The notes under the pieces are model-generated. The model was not told the DNA's origin and ran no database searches. It saw nothing but the letters and a program-made list of their open reading frames with translations. This document shows, one piece after another, positions 44,027 through 55,315 of a DNA stretch of 64,000 nucleotides. Made by a program: the position numbers and the translations under genes. The DNA is from Moraxella osloensis. Lineage in GTDB: Bacteria; Pseudomonadota; Gammaproteobacteria; Pseudomonadales; Moraxellaceae. Location of the stretch: positions 682,001 through 746,000 of the forward strand of contig NZ_CP047226.1 of the NCBI RefSeq assembly GCF_009867135.1, written 5' to 3'. Position 1 is the first letter of the stretch. Every line of letters begins with the position of its first letter.

Positions 44027-45811
44027 ATGGTAACGGTAACTGATAATCAAGCACAAACTGATGTCCCAGCAGTGATTGCAGAATTAAATCGCAAGTTTGA
44101 GGGGCAGTTTGTTGTACAAAAAACCTTTGACGCTTTTCCCACTATTTGGGTGAGCCGTGAACAGGTCATCGAAGTACTCCTGTACCTTCGCACCTTGCCA
44201 CAGCCCTACGTGATGTTACTGGATATCTCAGCGATTGATGAGCGCTTACGCCAACATCGTAAAGATAGGGATGGCAATGCCTTGCCTGACAGTGATTTCA
44301 CCGTGTTCTATCATCTAATGTCGTTAGAGCGCAATACGGACATCCGTATCAAAGTGGCGCTCAAAGAAGCTGATTTACACATCCCTACGGCAACCCGCAT
44401 TTGGCCCAATGCCAACTGGTATGAGCGCGAAACGTGGGATATGTTTGGCATTACCTTTGATGGTCACCCCCATTTAACCCGTATTTTATTGCCAAAATAT
44501 TGGGAAGGTCATCCACTGCGTAAAGAATACGCCTCTCGTGCAACTGAAGTACCGCCTTATTATCTCGATAAAGGCAAGCAGATGTTTGAGCAGGAGAACC
44601 TACGATTTGTCCCCGAAGAGTGGGGCATGAAACGTAGTGGCCGTGACGAAGACTTTATGTTCCTAAACTTGGGTCCTAACCACCCTTCTGCGCACGGTGC
44701 ATTTCGCGTTGTGCTTCAGCTAGACGGCGAGGAAGTCATTGACTGTATCCCAGACATTGGTTATCACCATCGCGGCGCTGAAAAAATCGCCGAACGTCAA
44801 ACTTGGCATTCATTCATTCCTTACACTGACCGTATCGATTATCTTGGGGGGGTGATGAATGAATTACCGTACCTCATGTCAGTGGAAAAATTGGCAGGTA
44901 TTACGGTACCAGACCGCGCGAATACCATTCGTATCATGATGAGTGAGTTCTTCCGTATCACCAATAATTTGCTGTACTGGGGTACCTTCATTCAGGATGC
45001 GGGCGGTATGACGCCAGTATTTTATATGTTCGCCGACCGTCAAAAAGCGTATGATGTGATTGAGGCGGTAACCGGTTATCGTATGCACCCAGCGTGGTTT
45101 CGTATCGGCGGTACCGCGATGGACTTGCCAAACGGCTGGCACAAACTGGTTCGTGAATTCTTAGATTGGATGCCAAAACGTATCGATGAATACGTCAAAG
45201 CCACCATGAAAAACAAGGTGCTACAACTGCGCACCCAAAACGTTGCCCAATACGATGCTAAATCTGCACTGGCTTGGGGCGTATCAGGTCATGGACTTCG
45301 TGCCACGGGTATCCCTTACGATGTGCGTAAAGCGCGTCCTTATCTTGGCTATGAAAATTTTGATTTTGAAGTGCCAATTGAGTTTAATGGCGATGCGTAT
45401 GACCGCTGTTTGGTCAAAATTGAAGAGATTCGTCAGTCACTGCGTATCATTGAGCAATGTCTCAACAACATGCCAATGGGGGCATACAAAGCCGATCACC
45501 CACTGGCTGTCCCACCACCCAAAGACCGCACCTTAAATGACATTGAGACCTTGATTAACCACTTTATTTCAGTATCGTGGGGTCCTGTTATGCCGGAAGG
45601 CGAGTCCTCCTTTATGGTGGAAGCGGTGAAAGGTATTACCAACTATTATATTACGTCTGATCGCTCAACCATGAGTTACCGTACCCGTATTCGTACACCG
45701 ACCTTTGCGCATTTACAGCAAATGCCGTCAGTCATTAATGGTAGCTTGGTTTCTGACTTAATTATTTATCTAGCGTCAATTGACGTTGTTATGGCAGACG
45801 TTGACCGTTAG
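44027..45811 (+). CDS. nuoC: NADH-quinone oxidoreductase fused subunit C/D
   Basis: This ~594-residue fusion has the NuoC (30 kDa) domain in residues 1-~190 ([36 protein letters not shown]) and the NuoD (49 kDa) domain after it, with [16 protein letters not shown], the quinone-site histidines and tyrosine, and [18 protein letters not shown]. Fusion of C and D is normal in gammaproteobacteria. GAGGAA upstream of the ATG at 44027 decides the start; an ATG six codons earlier overlaps this site. Confidence 0.97.
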   Translation: MVTVTDNQAQTDVPAVIAELNRKFEGQFVVQKTFDAFPTIWVSREQVIEVLLYLRTLPQPYVMLLDISAIDERLRQHRKDRDGNALPDSDFTVFYHLMSLERNTDIRIKVALKEADLHIPTATRIWPNANWYERETWDMFGITFDGHPHLTRILLPKYWEGHPLRKEYASRATEVPPYYLDKGKQMFEQENLRFVPEEWGMKRSGRDEDFMFLNLGPNHPSAHGAFRVVLQLDGEEVIDCIPDIGYHHRGAEKIAERQTWHSFIPYTDRIDYLGGVMNELPYLMSVEKLAGITVPDRANTIRIMMSEFFRITNNLLYWGTFIQDAGGMTPVFYMFADRQKAYDVIEAVTGYRMHPAWFRIGGTAMDLPNGWHKLVREFLDWMPKRIDEYVKATMKNKVLQLRTQNVAQYDAKSALAWGVSGHGLRATGIPYDVRKARPYLGYENFDFEVPIEFNGDAYDRCLVKIEEIRQSLRIIEQCLNNMPMGAYKADHPLAVPPPKDRTLNDIETLINHFISVSWGPVMPEGESSFMVEAVKGITNYYITSDRSTMSYRTRIRTPTFAHLQQMPSVINGSLVSDLIIYLASIDVVMADVDR

Positions 45812-45824
45812 GAGAAAACCACCG

Positions 45825-46334
45825 ATGAAGATTGTAACTGATAAAACCCCAAAGGTGGATGTCGCAAGCATTCTAACCGAAGCAGAAATTCACGACATTC
45901 ATGAATTTATGCATCATTACCCACAAAGCCGCGCGGCATCACTTGATGCGCTAAAAATTGTCCAACGCCGTAACGGCTGGGTGGATGATGCACAAGTCAA
46001 CGCGATTGCTAATATCTTAAAAATCCCAGTCACCGACGTGGAAGGGGTTGCCACGTTTTATAACCGTATCTACCGTTCACCGGTTGGTCGTCATGTGATT
46101 TTGGTCTGTGACTCGATTGGTTGTTATCTGGTAGGTGGGGAGAATTTAGGTCAAGCTTTTGAGCGCACTTTAGGTATTAGTTTTGGTCAAACCACCCCAG
46201 ACAATCGTTTTACCTTATTACCCATTTGTTGTTTAGGCAACTGTGATAAAGGTCCAGCGGTTTTGATTGATGAAGATACCTACGGTCCTGTCCAAATTGA
46301 AGAGATTGCTGAATTGCTGGAGCAATACGCATGA
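45825..46334 (+). CDS. nuoE: NADH-quinone oxidoreductase subunit E
   Basis: The ~169-residue subunit has the 2Fe-2S cluster N1a ligands: CDSIGC and, later, CCLGNCD in the thioredoxin-like fold. [11 protein letters not shown] is a family marker. The ATG at 45825 has AGGAGA upstream and lies 13 bp after nuoCD. Its stop overlaps the nuoF start (ATGA). Confidence 0.97.
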   Translation: MKIVTDKTPKVDVASILTEAEIHDIHEFMHHYPQSRAASLDALKIVQRRNGWVDDAQVNAIANILKIPVTDVEGVATFYNRIYRSPVGRHVILVCDSIGCYLVGGENLGQAFERTLGISFGQTTPDNRFTLLPICCLGNCDKGPAVLIDEDTYGPVQIEEIAELLEQYA

Positions 46335-47803
46335 ATATAACCCGTCAAATTAATAATCGAAAAATTGGTAAATCACCCAGTCAATTGGGCGAGCAAAGCA
46401 TTCCTATTTATGGTGATAAAGCGACAGCCACCAGTGAGACCAAGCCCCTGACTTGGCGTTTGGCGCATTATGACTCAGTGCTAGATTTGGCAACCTATGA
46501 AAGCCTAAAAGGGTTTGAAGGTCTAAAAAATGCCTTGGCTAAATCTGCCAAAGAAGTGGGCAACATGATTAAAGATGCCAACGTGCGTGGACGTGGTGGT
46601 GCAGGCTTTAATGCAGGTCTTAAATGGACCTTTATGACGCCACCGGATGGCGGACCCCGTTACTTGATTTGTAACGCAGATGAGATGGAGCCAGGTACGT
46701 TTAAAGACCGTCTATTAATGGAGCGCCTACCATTTCAGCTGATTGAAGGGATGATTATCTCAGGCTATGCCATTGGTGCAACCGCAGGGTATATTTTTAT
46801 CCGTGGTGAGTATATTGAAGCCGCTAAACGTCTAAATAATGCATTGGATGAATGCCGTGCCAAAGGGTATTTAGGTGATAATATTCTAGGTTCCGGCTAT
46901 AGCTTTGATTTACACGTGCATACCGGTGCAGGCCGTTATATCTGTGGTGAAGAAACTGCGCTCATTAACTCGCTTGAAGGTCGCCGTGCCAATCCACGTA
47001 CCAAACCACCCTTCCCGCAAGTATCAGGGGCATGGGGTCGTCCCACTGTGGTCAATAACGTAGAGTCGTTAAACAACATGCCGAGTATCATGCTGCATGG
47101 CGTAGAATGGTATAAAGGCTTGGCACAAGGCAAATCAGAAAACCCCGGCACCAAAATCATGGGTTGTTCAGGTCTAGTCAATGACCCAGGGCTATGGGAA
47201 CTGCCATTTGGTACTACCGCTCGCGAAATTATTTTTGATTATGCCAAAGGTATGAAAGACGGTCGTAAACTAAAAGCTTGGTTACCAGGCGGTGCGTCAA
47301 CTGACTTCTTAACCGCCAGTGACGAGCATTTAGACCTACCAATGGACTTCGAACCCATCATGAAAGCGGGTAGCCGTTTAGGTACCTGCTTGATTATGGT
47401 GGTAGATGAATCGCAAGATATGGTGTCACTGTCGCTCAATTTGCAGAAATTCTTTGCCCGTGAATCCTGCGGTTGGTGTACGCCTTGCCGTGATGGTTTG
47501 CCATGGGGAGTCAAAACCTTGCATGCCATTGATACAGGCAATGGTCAACCTGTCGATATTGACGTGCTGCGCCAATTGACCAAAGATTTGTGGTTAGGTA
47601 AAACCTTCTGCGCTCACGCACCGGGTGCGGTTGAGCCATTACAAAGTGCATTAAAATACTTTTTACCAGAATTTGAAGCCAAAATTGGTAACAATGTGGC
47701 GCCTGAAGAACAATTGTCCCCAACGGGCGTGCCTTCATCTGTAAACAGCGGAAAAGTTGAAGTGTATCAACCGGTTAAGACCACCAATGGGCAATCAGTG
47801 TAA
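46331..47803 (+). CDS. nuoF: NADH-quinone oxidoreductase subunit F (NADH/FMN site)
   Basis: In this 490-residue subunit, [13 protein letters not shown] binds [20 protein letters not shown] follows, and [12 protein letters not shown] plus a later CAHAPG give the four N3 cysteines. It takes hydride from NADH. A ~35-residue N-terminal extension and a ~45-residue polar C-terminal tail (ending VKTTNGQSV) are longer than in E. coli. It overlaps nuoE by four bases, so translation is coupled. Confidence 0.97.
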   Translation: MNITRQINNRKIGKSPSQLGEQSIPIYGDKATATSETKPLTWRLAHYDSVLDLATYESLKGFEGLKNALAKSAKEVGNMIKDANVRGRGGAGFNAGLKWTFMTPPDGGPRYLICNADEMEPGTFKDRLLMERLPFQLIEGMIISGYAIGATAGYIFIRGEYIEAAKRLNNALDECRAKGYLGDNILGSGYSFDLHVHTGAGRYICGEETALINSLEGRRANPRTKPPFPQVSGAWGRPTVVNNVESLNNMPSIMLHGVEWYKGLAQGKSENPGTKIMGCSGLVNDPGLWELPFGTTAREIIFDYAKGMKDGRKLKAWLPGGASTDFLTASDEHLDLPMDFEPIMKAGSRLGTCLIMVVDESQDMVSLSLNLQKFFARESCGWCTPCRDGLPWGVKTLHAIDTGNGQPVDIDVLRQLTKDLWLGKTFCAHAPGAVEPLQSALKYFLPEFEAKIGNNVAPEEQLSPTGVPSSVNSGKVEVYQPVKTTNGQSV

Positions 47804-47812
47804 GGAATTAGC

Positions 47813-50800
47813 ATGGCAATTATTCATATAGACGGTCAAGACGTCGAAGTTGATGGTGCCGATAACTTGCTACAAGCTTGTTTATCGCTTGGCATCGATA
47901 TCCCTTATTTTTGTTATCACCCTGCATTGGGCTCGGTGGGTTCTTGCCGCCAATGTGCCGTCAAGCAATATAATAACAAAGAAGATTATGAAGCGGGTCG
48001 TGGTCGTTTGGTCATGTCTTGTATGGTTAATCCGACCCCAGACATGTGGATCTCAGTGACGGATGCAGAAGTGAAAAACTTCCGTAAAAGCTTGGTTGAG
48101 TTCTTAATGACTAACCACCCCCATGACTGTCCAACCTGTGAAGAGGGCGGTCATTGTCACTTGCAAGATATGACCTACATGTCAGGTCACAATCATCGTA
48201 AATACCGCTTTACTAAACGTACCCACCAAAACCAAGACTTGGGTCCATTTATCAATCATGAGATGAACCGCTGTATCGCGTGTTATCGCTGCGTGCGTTA
48301 TTACAAAGACTATGCAGGTGGTGAAGATTTGGGGGTTTACGCATCAGCAAGCCGTGTGTACTTTGGTCGTGATAAAGACGGTCAGTTTGAAAGTGAATTT
48401 TCAGGCAACCTCACCGAAGTTTGTCCAACTGGGGTATTTACCGACAAAACTCACTCGGAGCGCTACAATCGTAAATGGGACATGCAATATGCCCCAAGTA
48501 TTTGTCATGGCTGTTCGGCCGGTTGTAATATCTCAGCGGGTGAGCGCTATGGTGAATTGCGCCGCATCGAAAACCGTTTTAATGGGGAAGTCAACGCTTA
48601 CTTCTTATGTGACCGTGGTCGTTTTGGTTATGGTTATGTCAATCGTGCTGACCGTCCGATCTTAGCGGTAGAGCGTATCAATGGTAAACAAACCAATCTA
48701 AGCATTGACCATACGATCGATGCCATCAAAAACCGGTTGCAAGGCAAAAAAGCCATCGGTATTGGTTCACCTGTTGCCAGCCTTGAATCAAACTATGCGC
48801 TCAAACGCTTAGTGGGTGCAGAAAATTTTAGCATTGGTATTACCAATCAAGAAAAAACCGTGGTACAAAAATGTATCGATGTGTTGACCACAGAAAATAT
48901 TCATAATCCAAGCATGCGTGAGATTGAGGATTATGATGCGGTATTGATTTTGGGTGAGGATATTACCCAAACCAGTCCACGTATTGCACTGGCAGTACGC
49001 CAAGCGGCAAAAAATCACGCCAAACAAATGGCAGATGCGCTAAAAACGCCAGATTTCTTGGCAGAGCCAGTGGCTCGTATCGGTCAAAAAGACTATAGCC
49101 CAATCTTTATTGTGGATGTCAAAGATACGCGCCTTGATGATATTGCTGAAGTAAGCTGCGTCGCCACCCCAAGCGATATCGCTGCGTTAGGCTTTAGTAT
49201 TGCTGAGCACATGAAAACGTTGGCTACCTCACAATTACCAAAAGATTTGGTCATCGATGAAGACGATAATGCTGATATGCAAGCATTTGCTAAACATATC
49301 GCGCAGACGCTGCTTAAAGCAACCAAACCCCTTATCATCTCAGGCTCGTCACTGTATCACACCGCTATCATAGAAGCGGCGGCACAAATTGCCAATATCG
49401 CTGAGCAAAAACGCGGTGAAGTGGTCATCTATGAAAAAGGCGTGGTTGATACCCACAACATCCAAGTGGATGCGGAGATTGCCAAAATCGATGCAGAACA
49501 AGCCAAACTTAAACAAGAGATGGATGAAGCGGCATTTGCTGAACAAGCCAAGCAAGTTAAACGCCCAAGCCGTATGAACCCAACCAAAGGCTATCAACAA
49601 AAAGCCGGTTTATACTTATCAGTACCTGCTGCCAATAGCATAGGCGTCAACTTACTCGGTGGTAAAGCGATTGATGAATTAGGTGATGATGCCGATGTGG
49701 TGATTGTCATGGAAAATGACATCAGCCGCCGCCTAACTGCGGAGCAAATGAACCAATTGCTAATCAACAAATCACTGATTGTACTTGATCATGAAGCTTA
49801 CCAATGGCATAACCAGGCTGATGTGATAGTACCTGTAGCAACCTTTGCAGAAGCGGACGGTACACTAATCTCAGCAGAAGGTCGTGCACAGCGTTTCTTC
49901 CAAGTGTATGATCCTGTCTACTATCGCCCGCAAAGCATGGTAAAAGAAAGCTGGCGTTGGTTACATGCGATAGAGTCTGAGCTCAATGGCCGTGCGATTG
50001 ACTGGACGCAGCTTGATAATGTGATTGCTGCAGTCGCAGACACCAATCCACAACTAGCGGCAATCAGACAAGCAGCGCCATCAGCCGATTACCGTATTAC
50101 CGGTTTAAAAGTCGCGCGTGAGCCACACCGTTATTCAGGTCGTGCAGCGATGCGTGCGCCGATTTCTGTGCATGAGCCAGAGCAGCCAAAAGATATCGAT
50201 ACGGGCCTCACCTTCTCACAAGAAGGTTATGTGGGCACTCAGACGGATTCATCAATGATTCCATTTGCTTGGTCAGCAGGTTGGAACTCACCGCAAGCTT
50301 GGAATAAATACCAAGATAAAGTGGGTGGTCATCTAAAACATGGCGATCCAGGGGTACGTATTTTTGATGCGTTAACCGCATTGCCAAAACGTGAGTATAT
50401 TGCGCCTGCCGCAGCTAGCCAACAAGGTTCCACTCAGCTAGTGCCGGTGTATAATATTTTTGCTAGTGATGAACTCACTGCCCGTAGTGAAGTGGTCGCC
50501 TCACAATTGCTACCAGCTGCTTTTAGTGTATCAACGGATGATGCGGATAAATGGCAGTTGCAATCAGGTGATATGTTAACGGTCACGGTGAAGGGTGTAG
50601 CAACCACATTACCTGTGCAGCTTGTCGATTATTTAGCCGAAAGCTGTGTGGGCTATCCTGTGGGTCAGGCGGGTGAATTAGAAGCCCTGCTAGCGCAACC
50701 TTATACGGACATCAGTATCGTAAAATCAGCAACTACCAACACTGTCACCCAAGCGGTACCACCAGCTAATAATGGTGGCGTGACAGCTCAAGTAACTCCA

Positions 50801-50815
50801 GGGGAGGGGGTATAA
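47813..50815 (+). CDS. nuoG: NADH-quinone oxidoreductase subunit G, enlarged
   Basis: The 1000-residue subunit carries iron-sulfur sites in order: 2Fe-2S (IPYFCYHP...GSCRQC), [26 protein letters not shown], and the extra gammaproteobacterial N7 cluster site [10 protein letters not shown] with a later [11 protein letters not shown] molybdopterin-oxidoreductase-like domain follows. About 100 residues longer than the E. coli protein: a charged, coiled-coil-like segment ([20 protein letters not shown], then AEQAKQVK) near residues 560-590 and a T/V/P-rich C-terminal tail account for much of it. AAGGA precedes the ATG. Confidence 0.95.
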   Translation: MAIIHIDGQDVEVDGADNLLQACLSLGIDIPYFCYHPALGSVGSCRQCAVKQYNNKEDYEAGRGRLVMSCMVNPTPDMWISVTDAEVKNFRKSLVEFLMTNHPHDCPTCEEGGHCHLQDMTYMSGHNHRKYRFTKRTHQNQDLGPFINHEMNRCIACYRCVRYYKDYAGGEDLGVYASASRVYFGRDKDGQFESEFSGNLTEVCPTGVFTDKTHSERYNRKWDMQYAPSICHGCSAGCNISAGERYGELRRIENRFNGEVNAYFLCDRGRFGYGYVNRADRPILAVERINGKQTNLSIDHTIDAIKNRLQGKKAIGIGSPVASLESNYALKRLVGAENFSIGITNQEKTVVQKCIDVLTTENIHNPSMREIEDYDAVLILGEDITQTSPRIALAVRQAAKNHAKQMADALKTPDFLAEPVARIGQKDYSPIFIVDVKDTRLDDIAEVSCVATPSDIAALGFSIAEHMKTLATSQLPKDLVIDEDDNADMQAFAKHIAQTLLKATKPLIISGSSLYHTAIIEAAAQIANIAEQKRGEVVIYEKGVVDTHNIQVDAEIAKIDAEQAKLKQEMDEAAFAEQAKQVKRPSRMNPTKGYQQKAGLYLSVPAANSIGVNLLGGKAIDELGDDADVVIVMENDISRRLTAEQMNQLLINKSLIVLDHEAYQWHNQADVIVPVATFAEADGTLISAEGRAQRFFQVYDPVYYRPQSMVKESWRWLHAIESELNGRAIDWTQLDNVIAAVADTNPQLAAIRQAAPSADYRITGLKVAREPHRYSGRAAMRAPISVHEPEQPKDIDTGLTFSQEGYVGTQTDSSMIPFAWSAGWNSPQAWNKYQDKVGGHLKHGDPGVRIFDALTALPKREYIAPAAASQQGSTQLVPVYNIFASDELTARSEVVASQLLPAAFSVSTDDADKWQLQSGDMLTVTVKGVATTLPVQLVDYLAESCVGYPVGQAGELEALLAQPYTDISIVKSATTNTVTQAVPPANNGGVTAQVTPGEGV

Positions 50816-51870
50816 TGGATTATTCTGTTAGACAGATGCCCGATTTACCTGCATGGCTGGCTGGGGTAATGTCCCCTGAAGCTTGGTCAATTGTATTTTT
50901 GGCAGTGCAATCAATTGTTATTTTCTTGGCGGTGGTGATTTTTGCCGCGTTGATGATTCCTTATGAACGTCGCATGTTGGCACTATGGCAAGACCGTTAT
51001 GGTCCAAACCGTGTGGGTTGGCAAGGTTCGCTACAAGTTGCCGCGGATATGCTCAAAATCTTCTTTAAAGAAGACTGGACCCCCAAATTTGCCGATAAAT
51101 TTATCTTTATTTTGGCGCCTGCGATTTCATTGTTTACCGCTTTAGCCGCTTATATCATTGTGCCCGTTACGCCATCACTCGGTGGCGCAGACTGGAGCAT
51201 CGGTATTTTGTTCTTTTTTGCGATGGCAGGGTTGGCGGTCTATGCCGTGATGTTTGGTGGCTGGGCATCAGCCAATAAATATGCCTTGCTCGGTGGTCTA
51301 CGTTCTGCTGCCCAAACCATCAGTTATGAAGTCTTTCTCGGATTATCGCTAATGGGTGTGGTCGCGTTGGCAGGGTCATTTAACTTACGCGATATCGTAT
51401 ACTCACAAGCCGGTGGTTTTTGGCACTGGAATGTGTTTGGTCAAATTTTAGGGTTTTTAACCTTTATGGTCGCAGGTGTGGCAGTCACCCACCGTTTCCC
51501 ATTTGACCAGCCAGAAGCAGAGCAAGAATTGGCCGAAGGTTATCATGTTGAATACTCAGGTATGAAATTTGGTATGTTCTTTGTCGGTGAGTATGTGAAT
51601 ATCGTGTTGGTATCGTCGCTGATTACTATTTTATTCTTTGGTGGTTGGTTGCCATTATTTGATGGACTGAGTTTTATCCCGCCGATTATTTGGTTTATGT
51701 TAAAAACGCTGTTTTTCATGACCATGTTTGTATTGGCACGTGGGGCGTTGATGCGTCCACGTTATGACCAAGTAATGAACTTTGGCTGGAAGATTTGTCT
51801 ACCCATTACCTTGATTAATTTACTCGCGACGGCGGCCTATGTATTATGGCGCACCCATGGTGTAGGGTAA
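50815..51870 (+). CDS. nuoH: NADH-quinone oxidoreductase subunit H
   Basis: The 351-residue membrane subunit with about eight helices forms the quinone channel with NuoB/D. Markers are [39 protein letters not shown] and [23 protein letters not shown]. Its start overlaps the last base of the nuoG stop codon (TAATG). Confidence 0.97.
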   Translation: MDYSVRQMPDLPAWLAGVMSPEAWSIVFLAVQSIVIFLAVVIFAALMIPYERRMLALWQDRYGPNRVGWQGSLQVAADMLKIFFKEDWTPKFADKFIFILAPAISLFTALAAYIIVPVTPSLGGADWSIGILFFFAMAGLAVYAVMFGGWASANKYALLGGLRSAAQTISYEVFLGLSLMGVVALAGSFNLRDIVYSQAGGFWHWNVFGQILGFLTFMVAGVAVTHRFPFDQPEAEQELAEGYHVEYSGMKFGMFFVGEYVNIVLVSSLITILFFGGWLPLFDGLSFIPPIIWFMLKTLFFMTMFVLARGALMRPRYDQVMNFGWKICLPITLINLLATAAYVLWRTHGVG

Positions 51871-51885
51871 GGTGGAGATTAACGT

Positions 51886-52437
51886 ATGTATTTGACTATG
51901 GTAAAAAACACGATTACGGGTTTTGGCTCAATTCTGCGCACCCTAATCATGGTCGCAAGTCATGCGACCCGTAAACGTGATACGATTTTATACCCAGAAC
52001 AACCTGTTCCTGTACCGCCGCGTTTTCGGGGGCGGATTGTACTGACACGTGACCCGGATGGGGATGAGCGCTGTGTTGCCTGTAACCTATGTGCTGTCGC
52101 TTGCCCGGTGGGTTGTATTTCACTGCAAAAAGCGGAACGTGAAGACGGACGCTGGTATCCAGAGTTTTTCCGTATTAACTTCTCACGTTGTATCTTTTGT
52201 GGTATGTGTGAAGAAGCGTGCCCGACAACGGCTATTCAGATGACGCCAGATTTTGAGCTCGGTGAGTACAACCGTCAAAACTTGGTGTATGAAAAAGAGC
52301 ATTTGTTAATTTCAGGCCCGGGTAAATTCCCTGACTACAATTATTACCGTGTGACTGGGATGGCGACCAAAGATAAACCTAAAGGGGCACACCAAAATGA
52401 GTCTGCACCGATTGATTTACGGAGTTTATTGCCATGA
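51886..52437 (+). CDS. nuoI: NADH-quinone oxidoreductase subunit I
   Basis: The 183-residue ferredoxin-like subunit has two 4Fe-4S sites: [15 protein letters not shown] and [16 protein letters not shown], i.e. clusters N6a and N6b, wiring NuoG to NuoB. AAGGTGGAG precedes the ATG; an in-frame ATG four codons later is an alternative. It overlaps nuoJ by four bases. Confidence 0.97.
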   Translation: MYLTMVKNTITGFGSILRTLIMVASHATRKRDTILYPEQPVPVPPRFRGRIVLTRDPDGDERCVACNLCAVACPVGCISLQKAEREDGRWYPEFFRINFSRCIFCGMCEEACPTTAIQMTPDFELGEYNRQNLVYEKEHLLISGPGKFPDYNYYRVTGMATKDKPKGAHQNESAPIDLRSLLP

Positions 52438-53078
52438 TAACCGGAGCAACGATAGGGTTTTATTTATTAGCGATTGTCGCTATTTTGGCTAGTTTGCGTG
52501 TGATTACTCGTACCAATCCTGTGCATGCGTTATTAAACATGATTGTCACGCTGCTGGCGTTATCAGGTATTTTCTTTGCCTTAGGTGCGCCATTTGCCGG
52601 TGCGCTTGAAATCATCGTTTATGCAGGGGCGATTATGGTATTGTTCGTCTTTGTGGTGATGATGCTAAACTTAGGTACCCAAAGTACCTTAGAAGAAGAA
52701 AGCTGGTTGGCATCCTCAGCTTGGGCAGTGCCGGCAGGACTTGCATTTATTGTGGGTTTGACGCTGTTTAGTTTGATTGGCATGAAACATGGTTTTGAAG
52801 GAATGATGCCAGCGTTTATCGGGGTGGAGCCAGTTACGGCAAAAATGATCGGTGCCAAATTATTTACCGAATATTTATTGTTGGTCGAAATTGCAGGGTT
52901 TTTATTACTAGCGGGTTTGGTGGCGGCTTATCATTTGGCAAAATCTGCCTTGGATGATGAGAATGAAAGTCATAACAGTGAGCTTGGTAATACCATACAA
53001 CCTGCCTTAACGAATTTTATTGATAAAGAGCCCAGCCAACCGGCTGTGTTACGCGAAGTTCAGGAGGAGAAGGCATAA
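52434..53078 (+). CDS. nuoJ: NADH-quinone oxidoreductase subunit J
   Basis: The 214-residue membrane subunit has five hydrophobic segments with [11 protein letters not shown] and [19 protein letters not shown], the typical third helix with a pi-bulge region. The last ~45 residues form a polar tail. It overlaps nuoI (ATGA) and touches nuoK (TAATG). Confidence 0.95.
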   Translation: MITGATIGFYLLAIVAILASLRVITRTNPVHALLNMIVTLLALSGIFFALGAPFAGALEIIVYAGAIMVLFVFVVMMLNLGTQSTLEEESWLASSAWAVPAGLAFIVGLTLFSLIGMKHGFEGMMPAFIGVEPVTAKMIGAKLFTEYLLLVEIAGFLLLAGLVAAYHLAKSALDDENESHNSELGNTIQPALTNFIDKEPSQPAVLREVQEEKA

Positions 53079-53401
53079 TGGGACACTTTCCATTAGAGCA
53101 TGTGCCATTAGAGCACGGTCTAATCTTGTCAGCGATTTTGTTTGCCATTGGTTTTTGTGGTGTGATGGTACGACGTAATTTTTTGTTTATGTTGATGAGT
53201 CTTGAGATTATGATGAATGCTGCTGCCTTAGCCTTTGTAGTGGCAGGTAGTCGCTGGGTCAGTCCTGACGGACAAATTATGTTTATTTTGGTGCTAACTT
53301 TGGCAGCCGCTGAAGTCGCAATTGGGTTGGCTATTCTTTTACAGTTTTATCATAAGCGTGGTCATTTAGACGTCGATACGGCAAATGAGATGAAAGGGTG
53401 A
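53078..53401 (+). CDS. nuoK: NADH-quinone oxidoreductase subunit K
   Basis: The 107-residue, three-helix Mrp-like subunit has conserved glutamates in [15 protein letters not shown] and [13 protein letters not shown], which sit in the proton path. It starts on the last base of the nuoJ stop. Confidence 0.96.
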   Translation: MGHFPLEHVPLEHGLILSAILFAIGFCGVMVRRNFLFMLMSLEIMMNAAALAFVVAGSRWVSPDGQIMFILVLTLAAAEVAIGLAILLQFYHKRGHLDVDTANEMKG

Positions 53402-53408
53402 AATCAAA

Positions 53409-55310
53409 ATGAGTATGTTACCTTTAACCTTTATGCTGCCGCTGATTGGCTTTCTGATTCTAGCGACCATGCGTGACCGCTTAAGCGAAAACGCAGCCGC
53501 AGTGGTCGGTGTCGGTAGTATGGGTTTGGCTGCTTTGTGTGCCTTGATGGCAGGCAGTGATTTTTTAATGAACCACCCACAAGGCGCTGTCATTAACCAG
53601 CCATTGTGGACGTGGATGCAAGTCGGTAGTTTTGCCCCAAAATTTGGTCTCATGCTGGATGGTTTGGGCGTGACGATGATGGGCGTGATTACCGGTGTCG
53701 GTTTTTTAATTCATATTTTCGCGTCATGGTATATGCGCGGTGAAACAGGCTACGCAAGATTTTTTAGCTATATGAACCTGTTCGTCGCAAGTATGTTGTT
53801 ACTTGTGCTTGCTGACAATTTAGTGCTGTTGTACTTAGGTTGGGAAGGCGTTGGTATCTGTTCTTACTTATTGATTGGTTTTTATTATCACGAGCGCGCC
53901 AACGGCCGTGCTGCGATGAAAGCCTTTACCGTAACCCGTGTGGGTGATGTGTTTTTAGCATTTGGCTTATTCTTGTTGTTCCGTGAATTGGGTACGTTAA
54001 ATATCTCAGATATCAATGCCAATGTATCGCAAATGCTAACGTCGGCAGGCTCAACGGTGACGATTTTTGGTCATAGTTATCCTACCATAAAAGTTGCGGC
54101 TGTAATGCTAGTGCTGGGTGCGATGGGTAAATCTGCACAGATTCCGCTGCATTCTTGGCTTGCCGATGCGATGGCAGGTCCTACGCCTGTTTCAGCCTTG
54201 ATTCATGCGGCAACGATGGTTACCGCAGGTGTGTATTTAATTGCCCGTTTACATCCTGTGTTCTTATTGACCCCTGATGTATTGGCAAGTTGGGTGGGTA
54301 TCGTTGGGGCAACAACATTGTTGGTTGCTGGTTTCTGTGCGCTGGCACAAACCGATATCAAACGTATATTAGCTTATTCCACCATGAGTCAAATCGGCTA
54401 TATGTTCTTGGCATTAGGGGTAGGCGCTTGGCAAGTTGCGATTTTCCACTTGATGACTCATGCGTTCTTTAAAGCTTTATTATTCCTAGGGTCGGGCGCT
54501 GTTATCTTGGCTTACCATCATGAGCAAAACATCTTTAAAATGGGTGGCTTGTTTTATAAAAATAAATTCCTATTTGCGGTGTTTGCGATCGGGGGTGGGG
54601 CACTTGCTGCGATTCCTTGGATTACGGTGGGTTATTACTCAAAAGATGAAATTATTTGGGAAACCTTCGCATCAGGTCATATGAATTTATTTTGGATGGC
54701 AGTAGTAGGTGCGTTTTTAACCTCGATTTATACGTTTCGTATGATTTGGATTGTGTTCTTTGGTGAAGAAAAAACGCCTATTCACGATCTTAAAGGTTGG
54801 ACATACTGGCTGCCGCTTGCGGTATTGTTGGTGCTATCAACTGCAGTGGGGGCGATGATTCATCCACCATTAGCAGGCGTATTGCCACAAAGTTTTAGCG
54901 TGATTCATCCTGAGGTAGAATCCGGTAAGCACACGGCAGAAATGATTGTGATGGCTGCGATGTTGGCGGGGTTGATTGTGGGTGCTTTCTTGTTTGCCCT
55001 AGATAAAGGTCGCATTGTGAGTAAGTTTACCCAAACAGGTTTGGGCCGTGCGCTTAATTACTGGTGCTATCATGGTTTAGGTTTTGATGCGTTGTATGAC
55101 ATTGTATTTGTTAAACCATTCTTATTGATTGGTAAATTAATTAAAAATGATCCGATTGACCGCACTTGGAATATTTTACCCGCCCTATCGCTGGCAGGTA
55201 ACCGAGTGGCGACATGGTTCCAATCTGGCTCGATTCGTGGGTATGCTGCAAGCTTCGGTCTTGGCATGGCAGTATTGTTGGTGTTGGTAATGATGATGAT
55301 AGGGAAGTAA
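53409..55310 (+). CDS. nuoL: NADH-quinone oxidoreductase subunit L
   Basis: The 633-residue antiporter-like subunit has about 16 helices and the long lateral helix at the C-terminus. LGWEGVGICSYLLIGFYY, KSAQIPLHSWLADAMAGPTPVSALIHAATMV and THAFFKALLFLGSG carry the conserved lysines, glutamate and histidines. It is one of three proton-pumping modules. It lies 7 bp after nuoK. Confidence 0.97.
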   Translation: MSMLPLTFMLPLIGFLILATMRDRLSENAAAVVGVGSMGLAALCALMAGSDFLMNHPQGAVINQPLWTWMQVGSFAPKFGLMLDGLGVTMMGVITGVGFLIHIFASWYMRGETGYARFFSYMNLFVASMLLLVLADNLVLLYLGWEGVGICSYLLIGFYYHERANGRAAMKAFTVTRVGDVFLAFGLFLLFRELGTLNISDINANVSQMLTSAGSTVTIFGHSYPTIKVAAVMLVLGAMGKSAQIPLHSWLADAMAGPTPVSALIHAATMVTAGVYLIARLHPVFLLTPDVLASWVGIVGATTLLVAGFCALAQTDIKRILAYSTMSQIGYMFLALGVGAWQVAIFHLMTHAFFKALLFLGSGAVILAYHHEQNIFKMGGLFYKNKFLFAVFAIGGGALAAIPWITVGYYSKDEIIWETFASGHMNLFWMAVVGAFLTSIYTFRMIWIVFFGEEKTPIHDLKGWTYWLPLAVLLVLSTAVGAMIHPPLAGVLPQSFSVIHPEVESGKHTAEMIVMAAMLAGLIVGAFLFALDKGRIVSKFTQTGLGRALNYWCYHGLGFDALYDIVFVKPFLLIGKLIKNDPIDRTWNILPALSLAGNRVATWFQSGSIRGYAASFGLGMAVLLVLVMMMIGK

Positions 55311-55315
55311 CAGTT

